The notes under the pieces are model-generated. The model was not told where the DNA came from and searched no databases. It saw only the letters and a list, made by a program, of their open reading frames with translations. From IMG/VR virus record IMGVR_UViG_3300025141_012093, positions 1 to 64,000 of that record: a stretch of DNA of 64,000 nt; one strand, given 5' to 3'. The DNA is from a virus. This document shows positions 29,137 to 37,255 of the stretch, one piece after another. How positions within the stretch are numbered: the first letter of the stretch is position 1; each line of letters opens with the position of its first letter. The translations under genes were made by a program, and so were the position numbers.

Positions 29137-30044
29137 TTTACACAATCAATTATATAGTTGACCTCTTTATCTGTTAAGGCTTCATTGAATGGAATGCTCA
29201 ATGTTGTAGTGGCGATGGCCTCGGAGAGAGGGCACGCAAACTTATGGCCGTTGTTATAGACCGGATTGAGGTGACTGGCTTCATAATGAATGCCGGTTAC
29301 AATTCCTTTTTCCTTTAACTCTTTCATCTTTTCTTTGTTATCTTTGGTTACAATGCGATAAAGATGTGAGCTAGTGTTGTTGTATCCGAGTGCCTCGTTG
29401 TACATCTCTCTAACCTCTTGTAATCTTTGCATTTTTGCAGGTAATTTCTTGAGGTTTTCTGATACCACTGTGGCCTGGAATGAGTTCAGATACATTTTCC
29501 AACCAGGGAATTTAATTTTTCTTTCCCAATTATTGTCAGCATAGCTCATCCCGTTCAGAACGGCCTCTTTATAATAAGCTATCTTATCATAATCGTCTGA
29601 AACAATCATTCCGCCGTCGATTCCACCAACAGGCTTTGTAGGGTAGAAGCTAAAGAACATAAGATCTTCTGGGTTTGCTTCTTTCTTGAATTGACCTTTC
29701 TCGACTTTTTGGGCCGAGTCGATGACCTTGTAGTCGTCAAAGCGATGCAAGACGTAAGAATCGCCCACCCAATCAACATTATCCACAAAGTTGACCTTGT
29801 TACCGCCGTTTACAACAGCGTTAAGAACCACAGGCGGAATAACGCTTGGGATATCAACCGTAGTGTTTTTATTTAATAATATCAAGAAGATAGCATTAGT
29901 GGCACTACAAATCGAACAAGCGTATTTGGCGCCGACATATTCAGCAAATTTTTGTTCTAGCTCTGTTACGATAGGATCGTGTAAGATGTGCTTGAAATCT
30001 GCTGTGTTTACAGAATAATTATTCAGATGAAACAGGTTGATCAT
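29133..30044 (-). CDS. Compact DegT/DnrJ/EryC1/StrS-type sugar aminotransferase
   Basis: A 303-residue PLP-dependent fold type I protein, shorter than the usual 360-400. Signatures: CSATNAIFLILL in the cofactor-phosphate region, VIDSAQKVEKG supplying the Asp that contacts PLP, and FSFYPTKPVGGIDGGMIV with Lys at about residue 135 as the Schiff-base lysine. Loops between these blocks are short, which accounts for the reduced length; no frameshift is apparent. It probably transfers an amino group to a keto-sugar nucleotide. Being next to rmlA and rmlB, it could act on the product of the FdtA-type ketoisomerase. Confidence 0.82.
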   Translation of the reverse strand: MINLFHLNNYSVNTADFKHILHDPIVTELEQKFAEYVGAKYACSICSATNAIFLILLNKNTTVDIPSVIPPVVLNAVVNGGNKVNFVDNVDWVGDSYVLHRFDDYKVIDSAQKVEKGQFKKEANPEDLMFFSFYPTKPVGGIDGGMIVSDDYDKIAYYKEAVLNGMSYADNNWERKIKFPGWKMYLNSFQATVVSENLKKLPAKMQRLQEVREMYNEALGYNNTSSHLYRIVTKDNKEKMKELKEKGIVTGIHYEASHLNPVYNNGHKFACPLSEAIATTTLSIPFNEALTDKEVNYIIDCVK

Positions 30045-31110
30045 TTGTATTAGTTCCTAAAAATAGTGATACCATTTGCAATTCTTGATGGCTCTTGGTG
30101 AGAACCTGAAAGGGTGTAGGTGATGAATGATTTTTTAAATCGTATTTATCCAGCGTCTCTAATGTTTTAGCAATTAAATCACTGTTGTCAATTTTTTTAC
30201 ACTCTTCATACTTCTCGCGCAGCAGGTCCTCTTGGTTGGGTAACTTGTGGACATATGCCGAGCGAAAGCTTTCTTGAGCCGTGGCGATGTCTATGCCATC
30301 GCAATGACTCATAGCCGCAGCTATAACGTCAGTCATCCGTGAAAAATCGTTAACCCAGTAATCAGAGTTTATCCACTCTTTCTGCGGTGGGAAGTGATTT
30401 CCTTTGGTGGTTCGAGGAGTTGCTATCTGATGTAAAAGAAACAAGTCCCCTTGGCGGTTACCGTTGCCCCACAATATATTTAAATAAGATATAATTTGCT
30501 CTGTAAATCTAAAATTGGAAGGATTGGCCAGAGCATTTAATTTGTACGCTACTTGAATATATTCACTTCGCGTTACATTGTGCCAGTTGCTATGAAAGTG
30601 TTTGGATTGATCTAAAATCCTTTCGGCGGCGGTGGTGCCTGTAATTGAATCTGGATAAAGGGTGTATAGATCTGGCCCCAGCCTAAGCTTCCCATAAACT
30701 TTTTCTGAAACCCCAATTTGATTCAGTGCTCCACGAGAAGACGCATAGCCAGGATTGTTGATAAGGAAATTCATATTTTCATAAGCGGCTGTAATAAAAA
30801 AGAAATCATCATTATCCATTACAAGCGCAAAAGGCGTGTCAATTTTATCCACTACATCAGCCATCTTTGTATGGTAATCAGTCAGGTCTTCATCATATGG
30901 ATATTCCACATATCCATAGTGCAATGAGTCAAGAAATTCTTGTTTTCTTAGAATCTCACGAAGAGGCTCATGAGAACCTCCATCAGCAATTAAAAATTTA
31001 AAAGGACACTGTAAGGTGTTGTAATATCCTAGCATCCTTGCCGTATAGTGTGCCCTATCTTTTAGCGGCATTAGAATAGTCAAGCTTGTATCCAAATGGG
31101 ATTTAGCCAC
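30019..31110 (-). CDS. GT2-like (TIGR00180-type) glycosyltransferase
   Basis: A 363-residue GT-A fold protein. The N-terminal strand TILMPLKDRAHYTARMLGYY and FLIADGGS form the nucleotide site; ALVMDNDDFFF contains the acidic metal-binding motif. The C-terminal half is helical and should bind the acceptor. The pattern resembles the TIGR00180 glycosyltransferase domain. Donor and acceptor are unknown. It overlaps the downstream aminotransferase gene by 26 bases and the upstream aminotransferase by eight. Confidence 0.78.
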   Translation of the reverse strand: MAKSHLDTSLTILMPLKDRAHYTARMLGYYNTLQCPFKFLIADGGSHEPLREILRKQEFLDSLHYGYVEYPYDEDLTDYHTKMADVVDKIDTPFALVMDNDDFFFITAAYENMNFLINNPGYASSRGALNQIGVSEKVYGKLRLGPDLYTLYPDSITGTTAAERILDQSKHFHSNWHNVTRSEYIQVAYKLNALANPSNFRFTEQIISYLNILWGNGNRQGDLFLLHQIATPRTTKGNHFPPQKEWINSDYWVNDFSRMTDVIAAAMSHCDGIDIATAQESFRSAYVHKLPNQEDLLREKYEECKKIDNSDLIAKTLETLDKYDLKNHSSPTPFQVLTKSHQELQMVSLFLGTNTNDQPVSSE

Positions 31111-32224
31111 TTAGCACCTTCTTTATTTTGTCACAAACGAAGCTCATCTGGTCTACAGTGAGATTAGCTGCGCCAGGTAAGTTAACTCCTCTGTTTGAGA
31201 TGTCGTATGCATTTACGTTTTTATTTTCGTATATGCTGAACTCATTGTAAGCCGGAAGTTTTGACAAAGGATAAAAGAAAGGCCGTACAGGAGCGCCTTC
31301 CTTCGCCAGTTTGTTTATGAACTCGTTCTTGGTGAGTCCGTGAGATTTACCCAGGACCATAGCTGTAATCCAATAACTGTTGAAAACATTTTCGGGCTCA
31401 ATGTTGAATTCCAAATCTGGGATGTCTTTTAAATTCTCTTTGTAAAAATTAAATTGTTGTCTCTTCTTGTCAACCAACTCGTCAAGCCTTAAGAACTGAG
31501 CATATCCAAGGGCAGCTTGAACATTAAATGGCATATATTTATGAGCTACCTCTAAAATGTAATAAGGAATTGAATTAGACCTTCCGTGATCCCGTAAAAA
31601 CATACATCTTTCATAAAGTTCAGGATTATCGATAAGAAGCATCCCCCCTTCGCCACTTGTAATAGTCTTCGTTCGATGAAAGCTAAAGGTTGATCCTACG
31701 CCAAACTTGCCAGACCTAACGCCGTCAAGCGTGGACCCTAAAGACTCGGCTGCGTCTTCGATAAGGTAGAGGTTGTGATCTTCAGCGATCTTCTCTAATC
31801 GCTGCATATCGCTCATATTACCAAAAAGATTAACTGTGATAATAGCCTTTGTCTTTGGAGTTATGTTCTCAAGAACAGAATCAGGATCAATGCACCAAGA
31901 ATCCTTTTCAATATCACAGAAGACCGGCTTGGCCCCAAGCCAAGAAATGCCTGCGGTGCTTCCAATCCAAGTACATTCAGGAACCAAAACCTCGTCCCCT
32001 TCTTCGATTCCGAGGGCCTTGAGTAAAAGATGGATGGCTGTTGTGCAGTTTGGTGTCATAATCCCGTATTTGCGATCATGATATTCAGCAAATTTATCTT
32101 GAAAAAGCTCACAATAATAATACGCCTTGTCGCCATACCAGCCGTTTTTCATAGCGTCCATCACGATATCAATTTCATGTTGCGTAATATCCGGTCCTGC
32201 TGCGTATATGGGGCCATCTACCAC
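31103..32224 (-). CDS. DegT/DnrJ/EryC1 aminotransferase, possibly GDP-perosamine synthase-like
   Basis: A 373-residue PLP enzyme. It shows the usual blocks GNVxxxT-like PNCTTAIHLLLKALG, PECTWIGSTAG, LIEDAAESLGSTLDG and FSFHRTKTITSGEGGMLL, with the Schiff-base Lys near residue 186. The TKTITSGEGGM form is the one commonly seen in perosamine synthases, which fits Gmd in the same operon, but 3-keto dTDP sugars cannot be excluded. The start chosen is GTG at 32222-32224: GGAGG lies five bases before it and the DUF962 stop overlaps it. A TTG 39 bases earlier lacks this support. Confidence 0.87.
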   Translation of the reverse strand: MVDGPIYAAGPDITQHEIDIVMDAMKNGWYGDKAYYYCELFQDKFAEYHDRKYGIMTPNCTTAIHLLLKALGIEEGDEVLVPECTWIGSTAGISWLGAKPVFCDIEKDSWCIDPDSVLENITPKTKAIITVNLFGNMSDMQRLEKIAEDHNLYLIEDAAESLGSTLDGVRSGKFGVGSTFSFHRTKTITSGEGGMLLIDNPELYERCMFLRDHGRSNSIPYYILEVAHKYMPFNVQAALGYAQFLRLDELVDKKRQQFNFYKENLKDIPDLEFNIEPENVFNSYWITAMVLGKSHGLTKNEFINKLAKEGAPVRPFFYPLSKLPAYNEFSIYENKNVNAYDISNRGVNLPGAANLTVDQMSFVCDKIKKVLSG

Positions 32225-32508
32225 GGAAACCTCCCTGTAATGATATGCCAAATCATCAACCAATCCGATAACTTAGCTCGAATCGGATCTGTCCAAGCTG
32301 CTGGTTTGTTCTTTTCGAAGAATAAGTGGCCAGTCCACGCAAATGGATAAATAATAAAAGGGGTCAACAACAAGGCAAACCAATGCTGATTGTAAATCGC
32401 CCAGAACACAAACATCAAAGTTATCACGTTTCCAATTACGTGTAATCTGCGATTGTATTTGTTTTGATGTAGAGTCAAATATTTGACGTAATATTTTTTA
32501 AAAGTCAT
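32218..32508 (-). CDS. DUF962/Mpo1-like membrane protein
   Basis: A 96-residue protein with the full DUF962 (yeast Mpo1/YGL010w) pattern: LTLHQNKYNRRLHVIGN, a membrane pair, then YPFAWTGHLFFEKNKPAAW. Conserved His14, His23, His61 and Glu65 are present. Mpo1 is an Fe(II)-dependent dioxygenase that shortens 2-hydroxy fatty acids by alpha-oxidation. A phage copy inside a glycan operon is unexpected and its substrate is not predictable. GGTGGA precedes the ATG. Its stop overlaps the GTG of the next gene by seven bases. Confidence 0.82.
   Translation of the reverse strand: MTFKKYYVKYLTLHQNKYNRRLHVIGNVITLMFVFWAIYNQHWFALLLTPFIIYPFAWTGHLFFEKNKPAAWTDPIRAKLSDWLMIWHIITGRFPW
32230..32234 (-). promoter_or_regulatory. 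Shine-Dalgarno deciding the GTG start of the long aminotransferase
   Basis: GGAGG five bases before GTG at 32222-32224, inside the end of the DUF962 gene. It supports re-initiation on the GTG. Confidence 0.7.
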
Positions 32509-33235
32509 TTCTATCCACCGATAAAGGGTTGTCGCCTTTTTCTACCACACAAGTACCCTTATAAAAAGACAATCCTATCACATTTCTATCAAAATAGGAA
32601 GCGTTAACTTCGCTATCGTCAGGAATTCCTACATATTCTTGGCGGCCACCTTTGTGGAACCTGAAGTTAACACCATCAATCAAGTCTTTGAGATATTCAA
32701 TAGCTGTTGTAGGCTTTTTTAAACCGCCGCCCCACTTGGGCCAGTAAGATGTACCTAAGTCCTCAATAATGTAAAGGCCGCCGTCTCTTAGGCCATTCTT
32801 AAAAAGGTATTCAAAACTAATGATTTGATGCTCTACGATATGGCTGGCGTCGTCGATGATGACATCGAATGGGCCAGCTTCTTCGCAGACTCTTTGCAAC
32901 AAATTTAAATCTGTTTGGTCTCCAATAAAAACTTTAACTCTTTCTGCTTTAAATTCCCTTAGAGGATCGGCGTTGTATTCAAGGCCGTAAATATGTCCCA
33001 TAGGAAAATAATCCTTCCACATATTCAAAGAATCGCCCTCTTTGACCCCAATTTCTAAGACCCTCGGCGCTTGAGTCTTTAAGTGAGACAAGTGGCGATG
33101 ATAGAAGTGACAATACTGCACACATTCTGGGTCGGTGATCTTGGTGCTATTATAGCGTGTGGCAATTTGGATAAGCTCATTGTTACTGTTTCCAAACTTT
33201 TCTAAAACCTCTTGGTGGGTGTATCTCTTGTTCAT
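32498..33235 (-). CDS. Class I SAM-dependent methyltransferase
   Basis: A 245-residue protein. Motif I is RVLEIGVKEGDSLNMW, motif II is IYGLEYNADPLREF, motif III region is VKVFIGDQTDL, and motif IV is FDVIIDDASHIVEHQI. DDASH followed by GGLYIIEDLGTSYWP is typical of sugar O-methyltransferases related to macrocin/rhamnosyl methyltransferases. The substrate is unknown. It overlaps the DUF962 gene by 11 bases. Confidence 0.82.
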   Translation of the reverse strand: MNKRYTHQEVLEKFGNSNNELIQIATRYNSTKITDPECVQYCHFYHRHLSHLKTQAPRVLEIGVKEGDSLNMWKDYFPMGHIYGLEYNADPLREFKAERVKVFIGDQTDLNLLQRVCEEAGPFDVIIDDASHIVEHQIISFEYLFKNGLRDGGLYIIEDLGTSYWPKWGGGLKKPTTAIEYLKDLIDGVNFRFHKGGRQEYVGIPDDSEVNASYFDRNVIGLSFYKGTCVVEKGDNPLSVDRNDF

Positions 33236-33249
33236 TTTTTACCTCGGAG

Positions 33250-34014
33250 TTAATCGTATTGTCCCTGATCTTCCTCTATTTGAAGCCGGACAAAATATTT
33301 CTTTTCATTGTGAATAAAATAAGCAGACTTGTTATTTTTAAACGTTCTAGCTCTTATGATGTTTATTAAATCTTTACCAATATAAGAACGATTCAGATCA
33401 ATGCAAGAATGAGTCTCAATTTCTTTAGATAAATGAAAATCGCCTGCTTCCAGATCTGGCTTCTTAAGCGCGTAAGAGCCCTCTAATATATTGACATAAT
33501 TTTTCTTAAACAAGTATACCATATGATTTAAAGATTTTTCATATATTTCGTCACCTGTGTCGCTGATATTTGTGGTATAAAGCTCTTGAAATAAGATGCT
33601 TCCTTCGTCCACGTTCTCATTGATAAAGTGAAGTGTGCTTCCTGTAGGGTTTTCGTTTACAGTAGCCCAGTAATATGGGTGTTTTCCTCGATTTAGCGGA
33701 ATAAGACTTGGATGCGTATTGATAAAGCCTGTGTTGACACTTTCAATAATTTCTTTTTTAAGGATAGTTGGCCACCATAAGAGCATCCCGATGTCAATAT
33801 TTTCCTCTTGAAGTAGGAATTTGAATTCAGGGGTATTGCATCTTATGTTGGTGTAACACGGGATCTCATTTTCTAAACAAAGAGTCTTGATTTTGTCTTT
33901 ATAGGGTGAGTCTTGCTGGGCTATGACAAATCTAACCGGATCTTTTTTTGTCTTAAAGATAAAGTCTAGCAGTTCATAGCCAACCCACTTGTCCGCGCAC
34001 ACCGCAATGTTCAA
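33250..34014 (-). CDS. Sugar N-formyltransferase (formyl-THF dependent)
   Basis: A 254-residue protein of the methionyl-tRNA formyltransferase fold. The catalytic triad Asn99, His101 and Asp136 is visible in GFINTHPSLIPLNRGKHPYYWA and NENVDEGSI. The C-terminal 60 residues are a short extension rather than a tRNA-binding domain, so a nucleotide-linked amino sugar (as with WbkC, VioF, QdtF) is the likely acceptor. Two aminotransferases in the operon could make that substrate. It overlaps the next gene in ATGA form. Confidence 0.87.
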   Translation of the reverse strand: MNIAVCADKWVGYELLDFIFKTKKDPVRFVIAQQDSPYKDKIKTLCLENEIPCYTNIRCNTPEFKFLLQEENIDIGMLLWWPTILKKEIIESVNTGFINTHPSLIPLNRGKHPYYWATVNENPTGSTLHFINENVDEGSILFQELYTTNISDTGDEIYEKSLNHMVYLFKKNYVNILEGSYALKKPDLEAGDFHLSKEIETHSCIDLNRSYIGKDLINIIRARTFKNNKSAYFIHNEKKYFVRLQIEEDQGQYD

Positions 34015-34916
34015 CTCTGACCTCCAGATAACAACTTCATAGCATCCCCAATTGCATCCCGTAGGCTATCTTTTGGCGCAAACCCAAGATTCTTGATCTT
34101 GTCAAAGTTCACATAGTAGCTGAATTGATTTAAAAGGGGCGTATCCACATATTCAACATTTGTTTTCTTCTTCTCTTGGATAAATCCTACAATTTCTGAC
34201 AGCTTGTAATTCTCAGTCAATACATTGTAAATTTGATTGTAACTTTTTGGATTTTTTAAAATGATTTCAATAGCTTGCGTCGCATCGTCGAGGCCAAGAT
34301 AGGGCCGGTACTGATTGACGTTTTCTTTCCACACCGTGAGTGATTGGCCAAATGCAGCCTGATAACAAAATTTATTTATGGCAGTGTGGAATCTCATACC
34401 AACGCTTGTACCAAATATTGTACCAAAACGCAAAATGACATAATTTAAATTATCTGTTTTCTTAATGTGTTTTTCAATGCTTATCTTGGAACGCGCATAG
34501 GGGCTCTGCGGATTTACATTGTCGTCATCCTCGTACATTACATCCCTAGCTTTCCCATAAACACTGGTGGATGAAGGAAAAATAAAAACTGGACCATTAG
34601 ATTGGGACACTGTATCGATGAGTCTTTTGGTCTCAACAATGTTCGTGTATTCCAATTCTTCTCGGTTTTTAAAACTAGCCGCTGCATTGGTGATGGCACC
34701 AAGGTGGATGATTGCATCGAACTTGTTGATGTGTTCGACAGTTAGATCTCCAAAAGAAGTATCGTCAAAGGTAATCTTTCTCTTCATATCAAACAAGGTG
34801 CAGTACCTCTGACTATGGAGATTGTCAACTACCGTTAAATCGTAACTTGGGTCTAGGGTTTTTATAAGGTGGGAGCCAATATGACCAAGACCACCTGTTA
34901 TTAAAATTTGTTTCAA
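34011..34916 (-). CDS. NAD-dependent sugar epimerase/dehydratase (extended SDR)
   Basis: A 301-residue extended short-chain dehydrogenase. Cofactor motif ILITGGLGHIGSHLIKTL, then IHLGAITNAA, FPSSTSVYGKA with the catalytic Ser, and YARSKISIEKH as YxxxK. GTIFGTSVGMRF and YRPYLGLDDATQA form the substrate loops. It could be a 4-epimerase or 4-reductase on one of the keto sugars; the sequence does not decide. ATGA overlaps link it to both neighbours. Confidence 0.85.
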   Translation of the reverse strand: MKQILITGGLGHIGSHLIKTLDPSYDLTVVDNLHSQRYCTLFDMKRKITFDDTSFGDLTVEHINKFDAIIHLGAITNAAASFKNREELEYTNIVETKRLIDTVSQSNGPVFIFPSSTSVYGKARDVMYEDDDNVNPQSPYARSKISIEKHIKKTDNLNYVILRFGTIFGTSVGMRFHTAINKFCYQAAFGQSLTVWKENVNQYRPYLGLDDATQAIEIILKNPKSYNQIYNVLTENYKLSEIVGFIQEKKKTNVEYVDTPLLNQFSYYVNFDKIKNLGFAPKDSLRDAIGDAMKLLSGGQS

Positions 34917-35338
34917 GTCTTCTTCAACTCCAGAAATTGCTGGTAGTCCGTAATGTAATCTTTTGGATCATACGAAGTGCTTGATAATACCAGCAAAACG
35001 GAGTTTTGTAAAGTGTAAACACATTCATCCCATATCATCGAAGGGATATATAAGCCCTGAGTTGGGCTTTCAAGACTATAAATTCTTTTGGACTTACCAT
35101 CGCGACAGTGTACGTCAATGCGTCCACTTAGACAAATTAAAATTTGTTCAGTTGTGTGATGAGCGTGTTTCCCTCTGATGGAGTCTTTGGGTGTGTCAAA
35201 AACGTAGAACATTCGCTTGGGAACGAAAGGCAAGTCCGAGTCCAATTCGAAAGGAAGCAAAGCTCCGTCCTTATAACCATCTTTAAAGCTGTACTTGGCA
35301 GTAAACCACAGTCTCTGTATATCATTCAGCCTAGTCAT
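34913..35338 (-). CDS. FdtA/QdtA-type dTDP-6-deoxy-hex-4-ulose 3,4-ketoisomerase (cupin)
   Basis: A 141-residue cupin with the diagnostic WxcM/FdtA pattern: FYVFDTPKDSIRGKHAHHTT with the catalytic His pair, EQILICLSGRIDVHCRDG, QGLYIPSMIW, VLLVLSSTSYDPKDYITDY. It moves the keto group of dTDP-4-keto-6-deoxyglucose from C4 to C3, leading to 3-amino-3,6-dideoxyhexoses (Fuc3N or Qui3N) after transamination. The ATG at 35336-35338 overlaps the RmlC-like stop as ATGA; a GTG 21 bases earlier is less likely. Confidence 0.9.
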   Translation of the reverse strand: MTRLNDIQRLWFTAKYSFKDGYKDGALLPFELDSDLPFVPKRMFYVFDTPKDSIRGKHAHHTTEQILICLSGRIDVHCRDGKSKRIYSLESPTQGLYIPSMIWDECVYTLQNSVLLVLSSTSYDPKDYITDYQQFLELKKT

Positions 35339-35763
35339 TTGCTTTTGGTATCCCAACACTCGCCAAAATGGCCCGGTAAAGCTTTTTTTTCATCAGGGTT
35401 TTCCATATCGTATTTTTCATCTAAATAATACATCATTATAGAGTTAGGTTCTAGAGCTTTGTAGCCGTGATAAATACCAGGCGGAATTTTTAAAACTCTA
35501 AGATTCTTATCAGAAATATATTCCCACTCAACGTTATAACTTCCGTCCTTTTGCGGATAAGCCAGTCCTACCTTGAAAGAGCCTTTTGGGCAAAACCAAT
35601 AGTCAGTTTGTCTGTCGTGACTGTGCCAAGCAACAACATGCTCTGTAGAATTAACGTAAGATATGTTAATCTGGCCGCGTATTTCATCAAAGATATCAAA
35701 CAACCTCTGGGCTCTATCGTCTTCGTGAAAAGCCACTCTTCTGAAAGAAACTTTAGTAGTCAC
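35335..35763 (-). CDS. RmlC-like dTDP-sugar epimerase cupin
   Basis: A 142-residue cupin resembling dTDP-4-dehydrorhamnose 3,5-epimerase: EHVVAWHSHDRQTDYWFCP places the catalytic His and the HxxxxD block, followed by FKVGLAYPQ, a Lys/Arg-rich strand and LRVLKIPPGIYHGYKAL. It is shorter than classical RmlC (about 180). It may epimerise one position only. It lies between the FdtA-type gene and a methyltransferase, with ATGA-type overlaps, consistent with the dTDP branch. Confidence 0.82.
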   Translation of the reverse strand: MTTKVSFRRVAFHEDDRAQRLFDIFDEIRGQINISYVNSTEHVVAWHSHDRQTDYWFCPKGSFKVGLAYPQKDGSYNVEWEYISDKNLRVLKIPPGIYHGYKALEPNSIMMYYLDEKYDMENPDEKKALPGHFGECWDTKSK

Positions 35764-36512
35764 TTTTGAACCACTGCAATGAAACTACAATAATCCCCCC
35801 AATTAGACTTGAAGATTGGATAATTTCTTTTAGTGGCATATTCGTACAAGGCCCTATGCTCTCCCTGGAGAGGGTCATCGGGGTGTAGAAAGCCAGAATC
35901 TACTATCAAAATTGTGTTATTTACGAAGTATTTTTCTAAGTTAAAAAGACCTTCTATTCCTGGCTTGTACACATTAGTGTCAATATTGACCATTGAAATC
36001 ATTTTGCTACGAGGCATAAAATTTTTAGTTGTTTCGCAAATATCTCCCTTTATGAGTTCGACATCAACAAAATCAACAAGAGAGTTCAATTCCTCCTGTA
36101 AATCATCCCTAGAGTGAAGCCATCGATCAGAATCTTGATTTTCTCTCAGCGCTTCAGCAAGCCGATTACCTTCATCTTTAATATGCTCTTCAAGATATCC
36201 TTCAAATGTATCAAAGCCATAAATTGCAACATTTTTTCGATTAAGTTCTTGAAGACACCAAGAAAAAACTGCCACATTATGCCCAGGACCGGATCCTAAT
36301 TCTACAATATCGCCAGGAGGACAGCGCATTATCAACTCAGATTGTATTTTAATTCTTCCTATTCTTCGACCGTGGATTTCAGGAAAATACCAATACTTAT
36401 TTGCGCCCGGATAAGGAAGGGAATCACAAATATCTGTTTCAGCACGTTCGGCTGATCGAGCGTTCTTGAAATCTTCTAAAGAATAGATTTGTTGAAAGAG
36501 TCTGTTGTTCAT
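35760..36512 (-). CDS. TylF/MycF-like O-methyltransferase
   Basis: A 250-residue protein. Motif I is DIVELGSGPGHNVAVFSW, followed by IYGFDTFEG, ELIKGDICETTKNF and MISMVNIDTNVYKPGIEGL. The GFDTFEG, VNIDTDVY-like and IVDSGF pattern is that of macrocin-type sugar O-methyltransferases, in which the two Asp residues bind Mg. Its ATG overlaps the preceding stop by one base. The target hydroxyl is not predictable. Confidence 0.82.
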   Translation of the reverse strand: MNNRLFQQIYSLEDFKNARSAERAETDICDSLPYPGANKYWYFPEIHGRRIGRIKIQSELIMRCPPGDIVELGSGPGHNVAVFSWCLQELNRKNVAIYGFDTFEGYLEEHIKDEGNRLAEALRENQDSDRWLHSRDDLQEELNSLVDFVDVELIKGDICETTKNFMPRSKMISMVNIDTNVYKPGIEGLFNLEKYFVNNTILIVDSGFLHPDDPLQGEHRALYEYATKRNYPIFKSNWGDYCSFIAVVQK

Positions 36513-37255
36513 TATTGGTCTGCCTTTTTAAAGAAAACGTGATCATAATAAGTAACAATAGGGTTCGATGGATCTCTATCTCTTACTTTGAAAACAAGTG
36601 GAGGGGGTACAGAGCCAGGGGCCTTTCCTGTGTTACTCCACGTAAGATGCGTTAACTCGTAGCCCCTTCCAATAAAAGATTGATTAAAAACAAGATAGTT
36701 ACAAATATTGAAATAGCGTGCGTCTTTAGGCCCAGGATGCTTGGCGTAAGTGTAAAAAGATTGATCTTCTCCTTGTACTGCCAAAATAGAGCGTGTTAAT
36801 AAAATACAGGTGGCATCAGTGTTACAAAAGTTTTTAATGTTCTCTTCTACTGAATCTTCTGTCAAGTTGATTGTGGCGTCGCTATAGAATATATGTGGAC
36901 TCTTGGGGGCGTCGTCCAGAGATGTGAAGTATTTCACTTCATCGCCAAGATCTTTTCCGACACCAGGAAGCTCGATAATATTGTAATCGAATTCTTTGTC
37001 GGTGGCCCTTTTCAATGTGGCATAAGCCTTGCCGTTTCCTCCTCCATAATCAACGATAGTTAGCTTTTTATCGGGAAAAGCCTTGACAACATCAATTAGT
37101 TTTTGCACTGACATATTGGAAACGGGCTTTCCATCGTCACGGTGAGATCCGTAAGACGACCTTGGGCGTGGGATTTCTTCTTCGGTGGAATAATGGCCTT
37201 CAAATACCACTGGGTGTATCCTAACTTCATATTCAGCTTGGTCTTGTTCATTCAT
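36512..37255 (-). CDS. Putative methyltransferase, TIGR04325-like
   Basis: A 247-residue protein. The SAM motif is LTIVDYGGGNGKAYATL, followed by YNIIELPGVGKDLGDEV and HIFYSDATI. The layout, with a Tyr-rich C-terminus and VPPPLVFKVRDRD near the end, resembles TIGR04325 putative methyltransferases found in LPS clusters. It shares this layout with the gene at 38433-39491, so the two are probable paralogues. Substrate unknown. Confidence 0.72.
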   Translation of the reverse strand: MNEQDQAEYEVRIHPVVFEGHYSTEEEIPRPRSSYGSHRDDGKPVSNMSVQKLIDVVKAFPDKKLTIVDYGGGNGKAYATLKRATDKEFDYNIIELPGVGKDLGDEVKYFTSLDDAPKSPHIFYSDATINLTEDSVEENIKNFCNTDATCILLTRSILAVQGEDQSFYTYAKHPGPKDARYFNICNYLVFNQSFIGRGYELTHLTWSNTGKAPGSVPPPLVFKVRDRDPSNPIVTYYDHVFFKKADQ

